A stretch of DNA of 64,000 nt from Lojkania enalia (lineage: Eukaryota > Ascomycota > Dothideomycetes > Pleosporales): the NCBI GenBank assembly GCA_010094045.1, contig ML986717.1, positions 5,851 through 69,850 of the forward strand, given 5' to 3'. The translations under genes and the position numbers were made by a program. Below the pieces are notes generated by a model, which had not been told where the DNA came from, searched no databases, and saw only the letters and a list, made by a program, of their open reading frames with translations. Positions 21,277 through 33,198 of this stretch are shown piece after piece (position 1 is the stretch's first letter; every line of letters starts with the position of its first letter).

Positions 21277-23008
21277 TCAATCATCTGGAATTGGTAATTC
21301 TCCCTGTGTCCACTGGCCTCCCTTGTAATCTCTTGTAAAAACACTCAAATCATCCCCTCTGACCTGATAAAAGACATAAAGACTTGTTCCCCCACTCTGA
21401 TCCTCGACTGCTGTGACGCTCATATGTGTCCCCTTCAAGCCTGGCACCACACCCCGTGCACCGCCAACTGTGAACGAATTCTCTTGCACGCTCGTCGTGT
21501 TCTCAGCCTGCCAATCGATATAATGACCCATGATAGACCCATCCATCATTTGTGCATAGAAGTACTCAGTGTAGCCTAACGATGTGCTTGGGTGGACATT
21601 ATTGATGGCGTATTGGGTCGCGTTCTTCCATTCATTGATGGGATGAACATCGGTCACGGTTTGGTTCTTGTTGGTGTCTTTCCACCATATCTCGGCTGTG
21701 TCCTGCATATTCACCATCATGGCATAAGTCGTACTGCCGGGCCCCCAGCTGTAGCAGCCTACGCCCGCGTGCGCGTTCATGTTGGGCCAGGTATGTTGTT
21801 CTGCCCATTGCTCTTGGCCTTCGTACCAACCGTACTGGACGAACCTCGTTTCATCGGTAGGGTACCACAGGTGCATGCCGTGCGTTTCTGCGTCGAAGGG
21901 GATTGTGTTGTTCTGTCCGTTGTACGTTGGGAAAAGCGAGGCGTCGGAGTCGCCATAATAGTTTCCGTACCAGCAGGCTTGCAGACCGACGCTCGGAGCG
22001 TTGTATACGGTTAGATTGAGTTCGTTGAGGGGACCATCTTGCCATATGTTGGTGCTGTTTGAGTTGAGCTTTTGTCGGACTAAATTGTTTCTATCGATGT
22101 AGAAGAGATGCCACTGAGATGTTAGCTCGAGAATTGGGAGATTTTTTTTTTTGGGTTTTTTCGCAGAACTTACCATCGCGGTTCCGTTGATAGCATATGA
22201 TACAGTTGATAAAGGTGTCGCGTTTTTGGCGTCGGATACGATCGTTTCGGATCTAGTACCACCGATCCACTCCCCTTTTGGTGTGAGCTGGATCCATCGG
22301 ATATCGCCAGTCCAATGCTGGAAGTAGACGGTCATGATCTTGCGTTCTTGGTGGTTCCAGAATTCTGTGGCCAGTGCGATTCCAGATCCATTAAAGGCGC
22401 CGTTGTTCGTATAGTATAACGTACCTAATGCGCCACCGATACAGTTGTCTGGATTATCAACGCAGTATAGTTGGGCGAGATTCTCAATCGGTCTAATGGT
22501 AAGTCAATAATTTCTCTGATGTCAATGCCTTCTATATCTCACTTTTTCTTTTCTTTCTGCAACCCGATTCCAAGGCCAACACCGAGGCCGATTGCGATTA
22601 GAATGACAAACGCTAGAAGGATTATTCCTCTGAAGTACCTTCTTGGGATACCGCATGCCTTCGGCTGCTCTAGCTGGGGCTCTGTTTCAGTTCGGTATAT
22701 TGGTTCGTCTTTCGTATTCCCTTCAATGTGTGGAAATCCCTGCGATACAACCGTATCATCGAGTGAGAAAGGAGAGGTTGGCCGGTTCGACGATGCGAGC
22801 CAGTCTTCGACTACCTCAGGCGCATCGTGCAGGACTTCCTTTGACGATGCAGGCCTATTCGAAGATGAGTTCGCCTGTTTCAAGATTTTAGGAAACTCTC
22901 GACATACTCGGGATTCTCAGGATACAGCTTCTCTGGAACGATACTCTCGGGTGCGTCTCCGCTCGGCGAACCATCAACACTATTCAGCCTCGCGTGAGTG
23001 GTGTCCAT
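21277..23008 (-). CDS. Membrane-anchored fucose-type lectin with apparent 1-nt frameshift
   Basis: Exons 23008-22543, 22492-22174 and 22113-21277, with introns of 50 and 60 nt. The order is a Ser/Pro/acidic N-terminal tail, one membrane segment (FRGIILLAFVILIAIGLGVG) and an extracellular domain with repeated strands such as WHLFYIDRNNLVRQ, MHLWYPTDETRFVQYGW and YVFYQVRGDDLSVF. That is the type II arrangement of fungal fucose-specific (AAL-like) six-bladed lectins. Summed exons are 1622 nt, one short of a whole number of codons. Near 22873-22890 the frame from the ATG hits a stop just where the next frame, beginning PKILKQANSSSN, continues naturally into the membrane segment. A lost T in a short T run would explain it. 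Either the gene is broken, the assembly has an error, or an unseen start/intron exists. Confidence 0.72.
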
Positions 23009-23527
23009 CTTTTGTGTCGCAGCGCTCCATTAGGAACGGCTAGTAGGCCATCTAGATGAACTAAGCTAGGGCGCCGATATATAAACTATACCGCGTTTCC
23101 CACCGGTCCATAGGCGCAACTTCGAGCTGGGTTAAGCGACTAAGGAGGTTTCTGCAGCTGCAAATCTAATTTGTGTTGTGAGATCCTCGAGCCAAAAGCG
23201 GTGAAGGGGTGCGGTAAGCACCATCCACATACCTGTAATCTTGCCCGATGCGGTTAAATGGAGAGGTGTGGCAGAGTAGACGGACAGCGGCGATCTGTAC
23301 CGCGAAAGTGGTTTCACAAGCCTCACGAGAGAATTCCCTGCATGTAAGCAATGCTAATTGCCGGTTGTATTCATGCCATTGGTGGCCGTATCTGACCGGA
23401 AAAGCAAGCTACTCCACCTAGTGGCGAGCGTGCTAGGTCAACACCATAAAGTTTTGGTGAAATTGGATATTCCCCAGGACCTCCTCGTGGTTTTCCAGCC
23501 GTGAGATCTGTGGTCAGTTTTTCCATT

Positions 23528-23559
<32 letters not shown>

Positions 23560-25024
23560 CCCTTCGAGTTGAGTGTATCTGGTATCGCATATACGGAAAA
23601 GGGCCTTGATAATAAGCCTGCGAAGCTGCAGGTGATGATCAAAACCTGACCACGTCTGGAGCCCTAGATGTTCCTGCACTCATGGAAGCGAGGTGCACAC
23701 CATCTTGGTCTGACCATTGGCGTGGGACAAAGATCATCGGCAGCCCTGATGTGGCAGACAACCCCGCTCGAACTCTGTTCCGTTATCGCGGCGGTTGCGG
23801 TCCTATTCTACGGTGGTGGTGGTGAGTGCCTTGGAAGTCTGGAGGGTTTATTAAACAGCCATGAGAAAGACGGCGAGAAATCCGGAGCACTCTGGACGGT
23901 CTGTCAGCCTGATCCCAGACATGGACAAGTAATTATGCCGGGCTCCGGATTTGGCGCAATGGGCACGCCAGGTATGCACACGGCTAAGGTAAGCAAAGGG
24001 TGGCTGGCTCCCTTTCCCTATCAACTGTGTGCGGGGGTGGTTCTGGTCGCCGACACGGCTCGGTGATAGCCCTATCCCCTCATGCGCAACAGTGGCCATC
24101 TGCACATGTTGTACAGGTTGTCTGATTTTGGAGTCTTAGGTAAAACTATACGCCTGGGGAGGATGATGATGATTATGAGGAGGAAGAAAGCTCTGAAGGG
24201 TGCGGCTCGGTCCCAGTTTATCGATATCGCAATGCGGGCATTTTCTCTCCCACCAATCATCTATCCCCCACTTTCACATTATTCCATCGTCACTCCCTTG
24301 GGCCAACCTCTCGTGAATTGCTTTTCGCATCTCGCTACTGACCAAGATAAGTTACATGTCTGGCGACAAGATTGACTATTGCAGCTATCTATCGAGGACC
24401 TGGCCCAGCCTGATGCGCCCCTACCTAGGCAGGACGTCGCCGGTCCTGATAGGTGACTTATAGCTACTATCCCGACAGTCCATCGCAAATCACACTCCTA
24501 GGATCATCGCTGCGACCGTTTGGATTCAGCAAACCACTACACGGGGCCTTGAGATACTGGAGAAGACGAATCCCTTGTCCAGCCTACCGACACGTTTGAT
24601 GGGCTCCATTTAGAGGCCGGCTTCCACAGAATTGTGTCTATCCAGACGGCATTGATACCAAAAGAAGGATGAAGTGTAAATCATTGGCTAATGGAAATAC
24701 TCGAGCAATTGCTATGTCCTTGACTAAGTCCGGAAAGATCCCACTGCCGTATATGTCACATGCTCTCCCTACCCAGTATGACATTATACATGGAAATTTC
24801 TATACATAAGGAGTTCAATTAACCTCCAATAACAATCAATTCAGTTCTCCACAGCTCGTTGATGCCTATGGGCTTTCCGCGGGTTGATCGTTGTTATCTC
24901 AGCATACTCTCATACCCTCCTCCATCCCGTCAAATACGTTTGACCACGAGTCTCTCAGAAATCGTTGCAGGGTTTTTTTTTTTTTTTTCCATTCAGCATA
25001 TTACTAAAGCCACGAAGTAGAGCT
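23009..25024. other. Intergenic (2 kb) with a T30 tract
   Basis: A run of 30 T residues lies at 23530-23559, with a shorter T run near 24971-24984. A plus-strand frame at 23668-24066 is open for 132 codons, but its composition is not convincing and it matches nothing I know. I see no supported gene here. Confidence 0.4.
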
Positions 25025-25997
25025 CTAACTGTCCTTCTCATCCGCCCCTTCTTCGTCCTCAGACTCCGACTCAATCCAGCACTTCTCAATTTCTAGATCA
25101 AGTGGATTGCTGTGACGATTCTTTCTCCTGCTGTCTTGGACGCATGCTGTTATCCTTTCCGGTGGGATATATGTCCGTGGATCATTGTCGTCAAACGCAT
25201 TATGTCGGTGGTCATAGGTAAACGTATTCAGCAATGTGATCGACTTTGGTAAACTTGTTTTCTCGCCTGGCCAGTAGTATTTGACGTCAAGCCTCGTCCA
25301 CTGCGCCGCCCAAACACATGCCCCATTGACTACCATTTCGGCCTGGCGCTCTATACCCGTTCCGATCTCAAAGCTACCACCAACCGGGGCCATTGTAAGG
25401 GCGCCGATCGTCGTGGGACTCACGCCCGCGGATATCGCTGGCTCGCGAGATTGCACAGTCAAGACTCGTGCATCTTCGAGTATGTAAGCGCCAGTGAGGA
25501 GCCACACGTGAGGCTTTCTTATCATCTTTGCGAACGCGGTCTTGTTGTTGGTTGCTGCTGCCGAGAGCCACAATCTCAGCGCCTTCTTCGCAGCCTCCTT
25601 CGGAAAGACCTCTTCGTCGAAGAACTTTTGGCGTCTTATTTAACGGCATTTAGTTCTGCTCGCCTAGATAGCGAAGCGCGACTTACTCTACAACTTCGAT
25701 GCGGCGTCCAGATTTTGCAGCAAGGATAATTTGCTTGTCGGAACCCCATTCAATCCCCAAGTTGGCCAGCTCTGCAAGGTCGAATGCCACACCAAATGTG
25801 GATCGTCGCTTTGACACGAGCATAAAGTCTTTAAGTTCCTGGATAGAAGCGTAACGCTTGAGCGCATTGTCACTATTCACATCAGCAAACTGACCTAGAC
25901 GAAGGTTAGAAGAAAGTTTTACTCTAGTAAAGGATGAGTGTAGTGTCGGGCTGTCATCGGATCCTTGTAACCTTTGAGCACAAGATTCCCAATGCAT
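25025..25997 (-). CDS. Unassigned protein with gasdermin-like layout (tentative)
   Basis: Exons 25997-25687 and 25634-25025; the 52-nt intron (GTAAGT...CTAAAT...AAG) keeps one frame, 306 residues. No signal peptide or stable membrane helix. An N-terminal region leads to a basic LVSKRRSTFG block (about residues 63-72) and FDLAELANLGI. A helical stretch with KKALRLWLSAAATNNKT follows, then strand-like segments HVWLLTGAYIL, FEIGTGIERQAEMVV and CVWAAQWTRLDVKYY. The last 70 residues form a polar tail ending in an acidic run. This order of a basic hairpin, paired amphipathic strands and a removable tail recalls gasdermin pore-forming domains, which occur in fungi (RCD-1, HET-Q1) as cell-death executors. 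The match is by eye and topology only. It could equally be an uncharacterised mould family. It is divergent from a TPR gene 500 bases away. Confidence 0.6.
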
Positions 25998-26497
25998 AGC
26001 TGATCTAACTGCATCCCAAAATCGTAGAGATAGAATGTAGTTCTTTTGCCTAAGGGCATTTCAATGCTCTATATACTTGTGGCATAAACATAAAACTCTT
26101 AAGCAATGAACAATTGCAGAGCTTCTACTGAAAGTTCGAAATCTTATGTGCATGATTTCTAGGAGACTAACATCTCATGACTGCTGTGTTCGCTTAGATA
26201 AGACTAAGTGGGGATGTATCGCTTATGCTGTACTAACGCACGACTCGTTCTTGAGCGATCAAATAAAGAATTTCTCTCGAGCTAGTCACGCCACTCTAGC
26301 AAGTTCCTGTGCAGCTCATACGAGGGTGACGACAACATAAAAATTGAACAGCTGATCCTCCGTCACGCTACGGCCTGTACATTATTGCTAGCCAATGCTT
26401 CTCAAAAATCTACTGTAACTGGTATTTCCAGTGCTACTGGGATCTCGCGGACTTCCTATATCTTTCCTCGCGCTCATGATTAGCGCCTTTTCGATAC
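25998..26497. promoter_or_regulatory. Shared divergent promoter region
   Basis: Five hundred bases separate the ATG of the gasdermin-like gene (minus) from the ATG of the TPR gene (plus). No gene lies between, so the two are likely to share regulatory sequence. No specific sites identified. Confidence 0.45.
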
Positions 26498-28248
26498 ATG
26501 GATCACAACGCGACAACCCTTGTGCTGAAAGAGAGATTTGAGAATGGTCTGGCCACACGACTCCGTCGGAGTGAGCTCCTCGAGGCCGGACTTAGACTAA
26601 CAAGTACGGAAACTATCAATAATTTATATATCCTAGGACGAATCTACTGGATTAGAGAGGAGTTTACAAAGGCCATAGAGTACGCAAGTAAATCCCACAA
26701 CGCGGCCGTGGAAAGTCTAGGCATCGACGACGACGACACGGTGAAAGCGAGATTGCTGTTAGAAAATATCTGCCGGCGTCAGCGAGATTTTAAGTACCTT
26801 ATTAATTTTCGAAAAGATGTTTTGCAACGGTACAACTCCGCTTTCGGACCACTTGATGCACGGACCCTAAATGTCCAGAATGAGCTTCTACTGGCGTACC
26901 ATGAAGCCGGAGAGTTTGCCCAGTCGTTGGACCTTGGCGAGGAACTATTGCGACATCTTGGCGATGCTGGAGTGGAGGATAACCGACTCAAGTATGCGAA
27001 AAGAAAGCAAGGAATGGGTCTCGCAATCGTATGGAAGTTGAGGGACGGACGCGGTTTAGAGCCTCCTCGAAGTGATCTTGCCCGTGCAATTTACTTGCTT
27101 GAAGATGCCCTACACATGGATGAGTCGCAGGGAGTGGAAGACCCTAAAGTTATTCTACAGCAATTAAGAATGCTGAGAGACCTTTATATCATCATTAAAG
27201 ACTGGATGAAAGCGCTGGACCGGGGAAGGTTGGCTGTGAGGAAGTCGGTCGAGTTGCATGGAGCGTATTCTAAAGATGCGCTCGATGACCGAGATGAGTT
27301 GCTCCAGCTAGAACTACATCGCGGATATACTCGAGAGGTATTCGATGTAGCTCTAGACATCTACCATAATTGTGTAGCAATTCACGGATACGATAGCGAT
27401 CGTACACTCGTCGCGGTTATGGGTTTGCATAAACTCCTAAACGATATTGGTGCAGGAGAGGAAGACCGGATTAATGTATTCAACCTACTATGGACCACAT
27501 TCTTGAATATCGAAACTCTAGGGGGTAGGAAGCAACGCCTCGAAAGAGAAATAATTTTACCAGCACTGGAAGAGCTTGAGGCATCGGCGCCGCCGAGCGA
27601 GAAGTGCCGGATGAAGGAAATTAAAGACCTCCATATACTAATCAATGAGACTTCTCCAGAGGAAAATCATGATACAACAGAAGATCTTCAAATGAGGTCT
27701 CCGCAGGACGAAGCATCTATTTCTCTTTCGGATTCGGAACAATCGTATAGAGGGGAGCCTAGATTGAATAGCGCAGAACCCAAGGATAGCAACTCGAGCG
27801 ATGAAAATAGGAAAAGAGAACTGCATAAAGACAAAGTAGACGGTAAGTAAATGAATTTGTCATAATTTGACAATTGAAGCCTCATTCGCCATGTACACTT
27901 AGGCTAATGCTTCAACAAGGGTATTCCCCACAAAGTGGTGATAGTTGGTCTAGCGCTCAGAGTACATCAGAGGACGATGATAGCTCGTTGCTTGATAGGA
28001 TAGATGCACTTGAGGTAGCGGAGAAAGCAGGCAAAGCACGCCTGGTATCAGATGAGCCCTCAGATGAAGAGATGCTCCATTTGGTTGAAGAGCTTTCGGC
28101 CAGAAGGGTTGAGGAACGGTGTTGTCGGGAATTCGGAGTCCACGATATAGACTCTTTTGGAGATTGGCCGGAGCCGGAACCAAGGCTTCCACCACCTTTT
28201 GAAGTCGATAGAGGGGAGTCGGAGAACGTCCAAGACGATGACCCTTGA
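26498..28248 (+). CDS. TPR-repeat protein with acidic C-terminal tail
   Basis: Exons 26498-27846 and 27903-28248, 564 residues. The chosen donor (GTAAATG) is the second of two overlapping GT sites; only it keeps the frame, joining VDGK to LMLQQGYSP. Residues about 30-320 are helical repeats of about 42 residues (NNLYILGRIYWIREEFTKAIEYA; NELLLAYHEAGEFAQSLDLGEELL; LRMLRDLYIIIKDWMKALDRGRLAV), the kinesin-light-chain style of tetratricopeptide repeat. The last 200 residues are Ser/Glu/Asp-rich and probably disordered. No catalytic or nucleotide-binding domain is seen. TPR arrays of this type often form the C-terminal part of fungal NLR-like and protease-linked immune receptors, so this could be a free-standing partner or a remnant. 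Divergent from the gasdermin-like gene. Confidence 0.75.
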
Positions 28249-29841
28249 AGTGTACTCAGATTCCAAAGCGCTAGCGCGCGATTTATCTCAATACTATGGC
28301 ACATTAATCCATAATGCAAGCTATTCCCTTATTCTATTTCTCGTGCTATCTAACGTTAGCTGATAGAATGCTGTAAATAATACAAGTCCACAAATAGTTT
28401 CGGTCCTGTAAAAAAGGAGGTAATGCTGGGCTTGATAGTTCCCATTAAAAAAAACAGCTCTTTCAAAGTTAGAATGGCCCACAAGTACCCTTGATACTTT
28501 TGGTATCCTCAATTTCTCTTCCTTTATTCTGGACGAGTATAACTTTCCACGCTCACTTCCGAAGAAATCTTATCAAGTAGATCTTTTCTTGAGTGTTGAC
28601 CGGCTCTTAATATCAGATTAATGCCCGGCAACATTCATCTGAGGCATATACTACATCTCCCAACTCTCTATCGCATAGGCTACCTACAATTATATAGCGC
28701 TACTAGGGCGATGGGAGGCATTGATGAAGCTGGTCAAAACTGCTCCCGCCGGTTTCGTGGATCACTGGCTTTGCTTATCTCTTGGTCTAGACTCTTGATG
28801 CCATTGTTTTATTTACGCGCACGGGCTATCTTCCCCTTCAGCAATTCGAACTATTCAGCGCTTAGAAACCTCATTTTGAGTTTCAACAGCTTTAGCCTCG
28901 AGGAAAAAAAACTAAACGGAAGCCATGGCTAAGCTTGGAAGATAAGATCAACAGGGCTCTCCACTTGTATTTAAATAACGTGAACGAGGCTAGGTCGTTT
29001 CCAGTGTCGCATTAACATTTAGAAAATGCATTGTGCATATTGGTATAAAGCTGAACCCGGCCTGGCAAGGGGCGGCTTCCTCTAAACGCACTAGCCATGT
29101 TCCTCCTCTGGACGGTCGTCGTTAATATTCACGAAGGTCGGAGTTTTCGGCTTCTATCAGACGCAAGATTGTCGCTCGATCCAGCAAACTTCATTGCAGC
29201 AATAATACGCTGGAGAGCAGGGTGTATACATAAATCCATTCTTCCTGTCCAACTTGAAGTCGCGGATTAAAATTGCATACGCGACCCACAGACTATGCAC
29301 GGGCTCGGGACTTCGCAGTCTGACATTTGTTCCTATCAGCTTATCGGTACTCTTAAATGAGTTTTCGCCTTTAGAGCCCGTCACAGCTGCCCGAACCTCT
29401 CGATCTTGCAGTTCCCCTTTTTTTTTTTTTTATTTGCAATGTGCGATGCGATATGTCTTTCTCCGCCATAGCCTAGTGGAAGAAGCAGCCGAACCTGGCG
29501 CCGACAATGGAGATTGATTTCCTCTAATCGAAGTAGATAGCACTGACGAAACTACCGGTATTCTGGGCTTTCTTTCCAGAGGTAACCAAATACGAAAGGG
29601 GCTACCTCCTCTTTCCGGGTTGGCCGTAAACGTATTTCAGCACTTAATTTTTGTTACGGCTAAGCTATTCACAGTTAGCCCCTTGGCAGGTCCAGGGATA
29701 TATATGTAGCATATCTCGCATTTCTAGTCAATAGACGCAGTTTTCCAATCCTCATCAGAGCCAGCCAGCTCTGACAATTTTCAATTGCTCCGTTCCTAAT
29801 ATCACGCCCGTCGGCGCATATTTCACGATGTTAATAAAGAG
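28249..29841. other. Intergenic, no gene seen
   Basis: About 1.6 kb between the TPR gene and the CAX gene. Short frames only. A T14 tract lies near 29418-29431. The final 150 bases form the CAX promoter. Confidence 0.45.
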
Positions 29842-31385
29842 ATGACGATATCTTCATTCCAGGCTACCGGGCCGTCTTGCATTTCGTTCGGCGAGGTTAC
29901 CAGAAAACTAGCAAGGAATAGGAGTAATATACTACTCATATTTGTTCCTATTGGGATATTCGCGGCGAATACCAACTACAGTGACACAATTGTCTTTACC
30001 TTGAATTGCCTAGCAATGATTGGGTTGGCGAACGTCCTATGTCGCGCTACTGATGATGTCGCGAGTTATATGGGCGAAGGGGCGGGAGCGTTGCTGAATA
30101 TTACTATGGGGAATGCTACCGAAGTCGTCCTATTGTATGTTTTGCGCCTATAGTGGATTGCAAGACTAGGGTCAGATACTAACTTTTGCCGTGTGTACGG
30201 ACTCTCCTTTGGTTTCGTAATCAATATTACTGATTGAATTGCGTTTAGCCATGCTTTGCTGCACGGCCAATACATGATTGTGCGAACCCCGTTCCTCGGC
30301 TCGATCATAGTAAATCTCCTTCTCGTACTAGGTCTTGCCATGTTCGTTGGGGAGGTCCAACACCGTGGTCAGACCTACAATATCCTCGCCACTAGGGCGG
30401 CTGCATGTTTATTGAGTCTAATCACTACGACTCTATTAGTTCCAGTAAGTCTCTTCGTATTAAATCTTAACATGACCGTTGTCGGACTGACTCTGGCAGT
30501 CTACCCTTCGAACGTTAACCAATCGGAAACATGTCGCACGGCATATCTTGAATTTTAGCCGAGCAATATCTATTGTCTTGTTCCTTGTTTACTTGATTTA
30601 CCTTGCCAGTCAATTTCGGTCATCGAGGTTCGCCTACAAGTCATTGATCCGGCTCGACCCTAGTTCTCCGACTCAGCCAGAAGTCTTCCAGATCATTGAC
30701 CTCGGCCACGCTGTGCGGGAGCATTCTCGTTCATTCTCTTATACCGCAGATCCTGTGCTTCAGTCTGCGTTTAATCAACAACTACCGCACTACATGCAAC
30801 CGAAGCCAGCCTTTACGACGGGATTGTTTTTTTACCATGCTCGGGAAGATGAGATCAATAAATTGGATTAGAAAACTTGGCCAATCCTACTCCTAACCTT
30901 CACGACTGGATTAATATCCTTCTGCGGAAAATACTTGGTGGAGAGCATCGACCATTTGGTAGACCACAGTCCGTTGAGCACCACCATCGGCTTGATCATC
31001 CTACCAATCGTCGGGAACGCCGCCGAACTCGTATCCACAATGATGTTCGCATCTCGGAAACAAATCAATCTTGCGTTTGCTATCTCCATTGGGTCTGCCA
31101 TACAAATCGCGCTTTTTGTTACGCCTCTAGTAGTCATTTTGGGGTGGATTCTTGGGAGAGACATGGCACTCCATGTTAGTATCTTTGAAGCGATTTCATT
31201 GATCGGCTCCACTGTGCTATTTTTCTCACTAGCCATAGATGAAAAATGTAGTCATAGGAAAGGTGCACTACTAACTACGGGGTATACTATTATTGCGTAA
31301 GTCCACTTTATCCTCCTGCTGTTGGACTTCCTAATAATCTTGGGGTGGTAGTATTAGCTCATACTTCATACTTTCTCCGGAATAA
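29842..31385 (+). pseudogene. CAX-type vacuolar Ca2+/H+ exchanger with in-frame TAG
   Basis: Exons 29842-30134, 30249-30444, 30500-31296 and 31352-31385 keep phase and give about 439 codons. The product starts with a membrane segment (LLIFVPIGIFAAN). It carries both CAX signature motifs, GNATE at about 90-94 (usually GNAVE) and GNAAE at about 335-339, in the two alpha-repeat regions that form the cation site. A hydrophilic loop lies between the halves, and the C-terminus ends ISSYFILSPE. Family: calcium/proton antiporters of the vacuole. The flaw is TAG at 30869-30871, codon 287, in that loop, followed immediately and in the same frame by KTWPILLLTFTTGLISFCGK and the whole second half. No acceptable intron removes it. 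Unless it is read through or is a sequencing error, the protein would be truncated and inactive. Confidence 0.8.
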
Positions 31386-31872
31386 TTTTTCGTGTGGCGT
31401 AAAGGTTTCCTACATGTCTTTGGGATTTAAACAGGGTCTACTTATTTAATATACGTCATTCTATCAATTGCAGTATTTAGAGGTTGATGCAGCTACCTCT
31501 TTCTCATATGCTTTTGGAATACATCTTTGTGACGACGAGATGTCGCGTTGATGTGATTAACCAATTCGTGTCCGGCCCGATTTCTTTAGTCCACCTCATT
31601 GTGCCTAGAGTCTAATCGTCCAATATAGAGCATTCCACTCGATCATCCTAAACTTCTTGTTAGACCAATTGGATTTCCTATCGCATCCGTTCTACGACGA
31701 GGGAAAATAATAAAGAATTGCTTGTCATTGACATTAGATGAGGGTCAAGATAACTATTCTCAGCTTGGAGAGTTCTTCTCGTAATAAAGTACTATGAGCC
31801 CGTAGACCCTCGCGTAATGAAGCTCCCTCAGCTCTGAAGTAATTCATTGATTCAGAATTCTAGTCATAAATC
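31386..31872. other. Convergent intergenic region
   Basis: About 490 bases between the 3' ends of the CAX gene (plus) and the rhodopsin-domain gene (minus). No gene and no clear terminator motif recognised. Confidence 0.45.
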
Positions 31873-33198
31873 TCAGGTGAGGACCAAGGTACCAATTTCC
31901 GGCATTGAAAATCGCGACCCGGATTTGGTTGCTGTCACATTTCTTCCACTGGCAACGTCCCACTCAGTCGTCTTCACAATATGGAATCCTTTCACTTGAT
32001 CCTCACGATCTACATCCGGAACTATCTGGTCTCTATACCGAGTATTCTTCTTCAAGACTCGGCCCTTCCGCTCAATTCGATATTCGCCGCTCTTGAATCT
32101 TGGCTTGGATAGAGGTCTGCAGGTTTGGTTATTCCAAGTTGGAGCGTCGCTAATGATTCCGTGTGGGCTGCCTTTTTCGCAATCAACATAACCCGTGTCT
32201 GTCCCATTTACCACGGACGTGCAGAATAACCATGCCGCGCAACATGACCTATGTTTCGGTACTGGCGGCTTCATAGTTTGCCCAGCAAAGAACGGGATGA
32301 ATAGTCCCAGAACCCACTTGACAGTCCCACCACATGCTCCTATCGACGCTAGGCTAACTTCCACATTCGAGAGACCTTGTCGCACATCATAATTCATATC
32401 AAGATTGTTCGTCTGCTCGAATCGCTCCGAATACATGTAAAACCGATAGGCTCCGATTCCCGTTACGGCGAATCCGAAGCTCAAGAAGGCGGCAGCCATC
32501 AATTTCCGTTTCAACGGCATTAGCAGATTATAGATTATCCAGATTGGCATTATAAGCACCATTACATCCGTAACCAAGACAATACCCATAGTACCATATG
32601 TATAATTCGCTGCGTCGAGGCAAATTCCCAAGATTGACCGGTCCCAGAACCGTGCGATGGGTCTGCATTGCAGGATGCAAACTAGCGAAGCCACTATGGT
32701 GGATAGCGCGTTGACAGTGAAAATTACCCATAGCGAGTAATGGATTAACGGATTTGGCGAGCGTAATTTTATAAGGGTGATTAGGAAGGAGGCCTTGATG
32801 AGGCCTAAGATTGGATTGTAGATTACGGAATTGATGAAGCTCCACTATGTACTGTTAATTACAAAGTTAAGTGTTGGAGTGGAGGAATGTACCTTTTGTA
32901 CCTCGGTATGATCTACAACCCCTTCTGGTATTTCGTAATAATGGTAGCCATACCATGACTTCTGGTAGGCAACGCAGGTCGTTGAGGTGAAAACGAGGAT
33001 AAGAACCTGAGCTAAGAAAAGAAGAATGTCCTCTACTTTTATATCAGTAAATTGAGAGAGCCCAGGGCCGTTAAGAATACCTATCGCAAAATCACGATCA
33101 AAGACTCTTTTCCATAGCCGAATAGCCACGATGAAGCTGGAGACTGCAGCTGGGACGATGACTAATGCCAGAGCCTCTGGCAGCAAGGAGTTCACCAT
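31873..33198 (-). CDS. Fungal rhodopsin-domain (SAT4/PTH11-type) integral membrane protein
   Basis: Exons 33198-32893 and 32844-31873; the 48-nt intron in phase 0 joins TEVQK to WSFINSVIYNP. The product has 425 residues. It shows seven hydrophobic segments. The family's typical text is present, including IYNPILGLIKASFLITLIKL, NYTYGTMGIVLVTDVMVLIMPIWIIYNL and DVRQGLSNVEVSLASIGAC. The Cys in LVCILQCRP is also conserved. These proteins are GPCR-like membrane proteins of moulds; some PTH11-like members sense surfaces in plant pathogens, but most have no known ligand. There is no N-terminal CFEM domain. The C-terminal 130 residues are polar and probably cytoplasmic. Confidence 0.82.

Noticed and set aside
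21592..22014. 140-codon plus-strand frame
   Set aside because: Antisense shadow of the fucose-type lectin gene.
23668..24066. 132-codon plus-strand frame
   Set aside because: Composition is not coding-like, no homologue recalled, and a T30 tract lies just upstream.
29465..29500. Box A-like string TAGCCTAGTGG
   Set aside because: No box B at tRNA spacing and no cloverleaf pairing.
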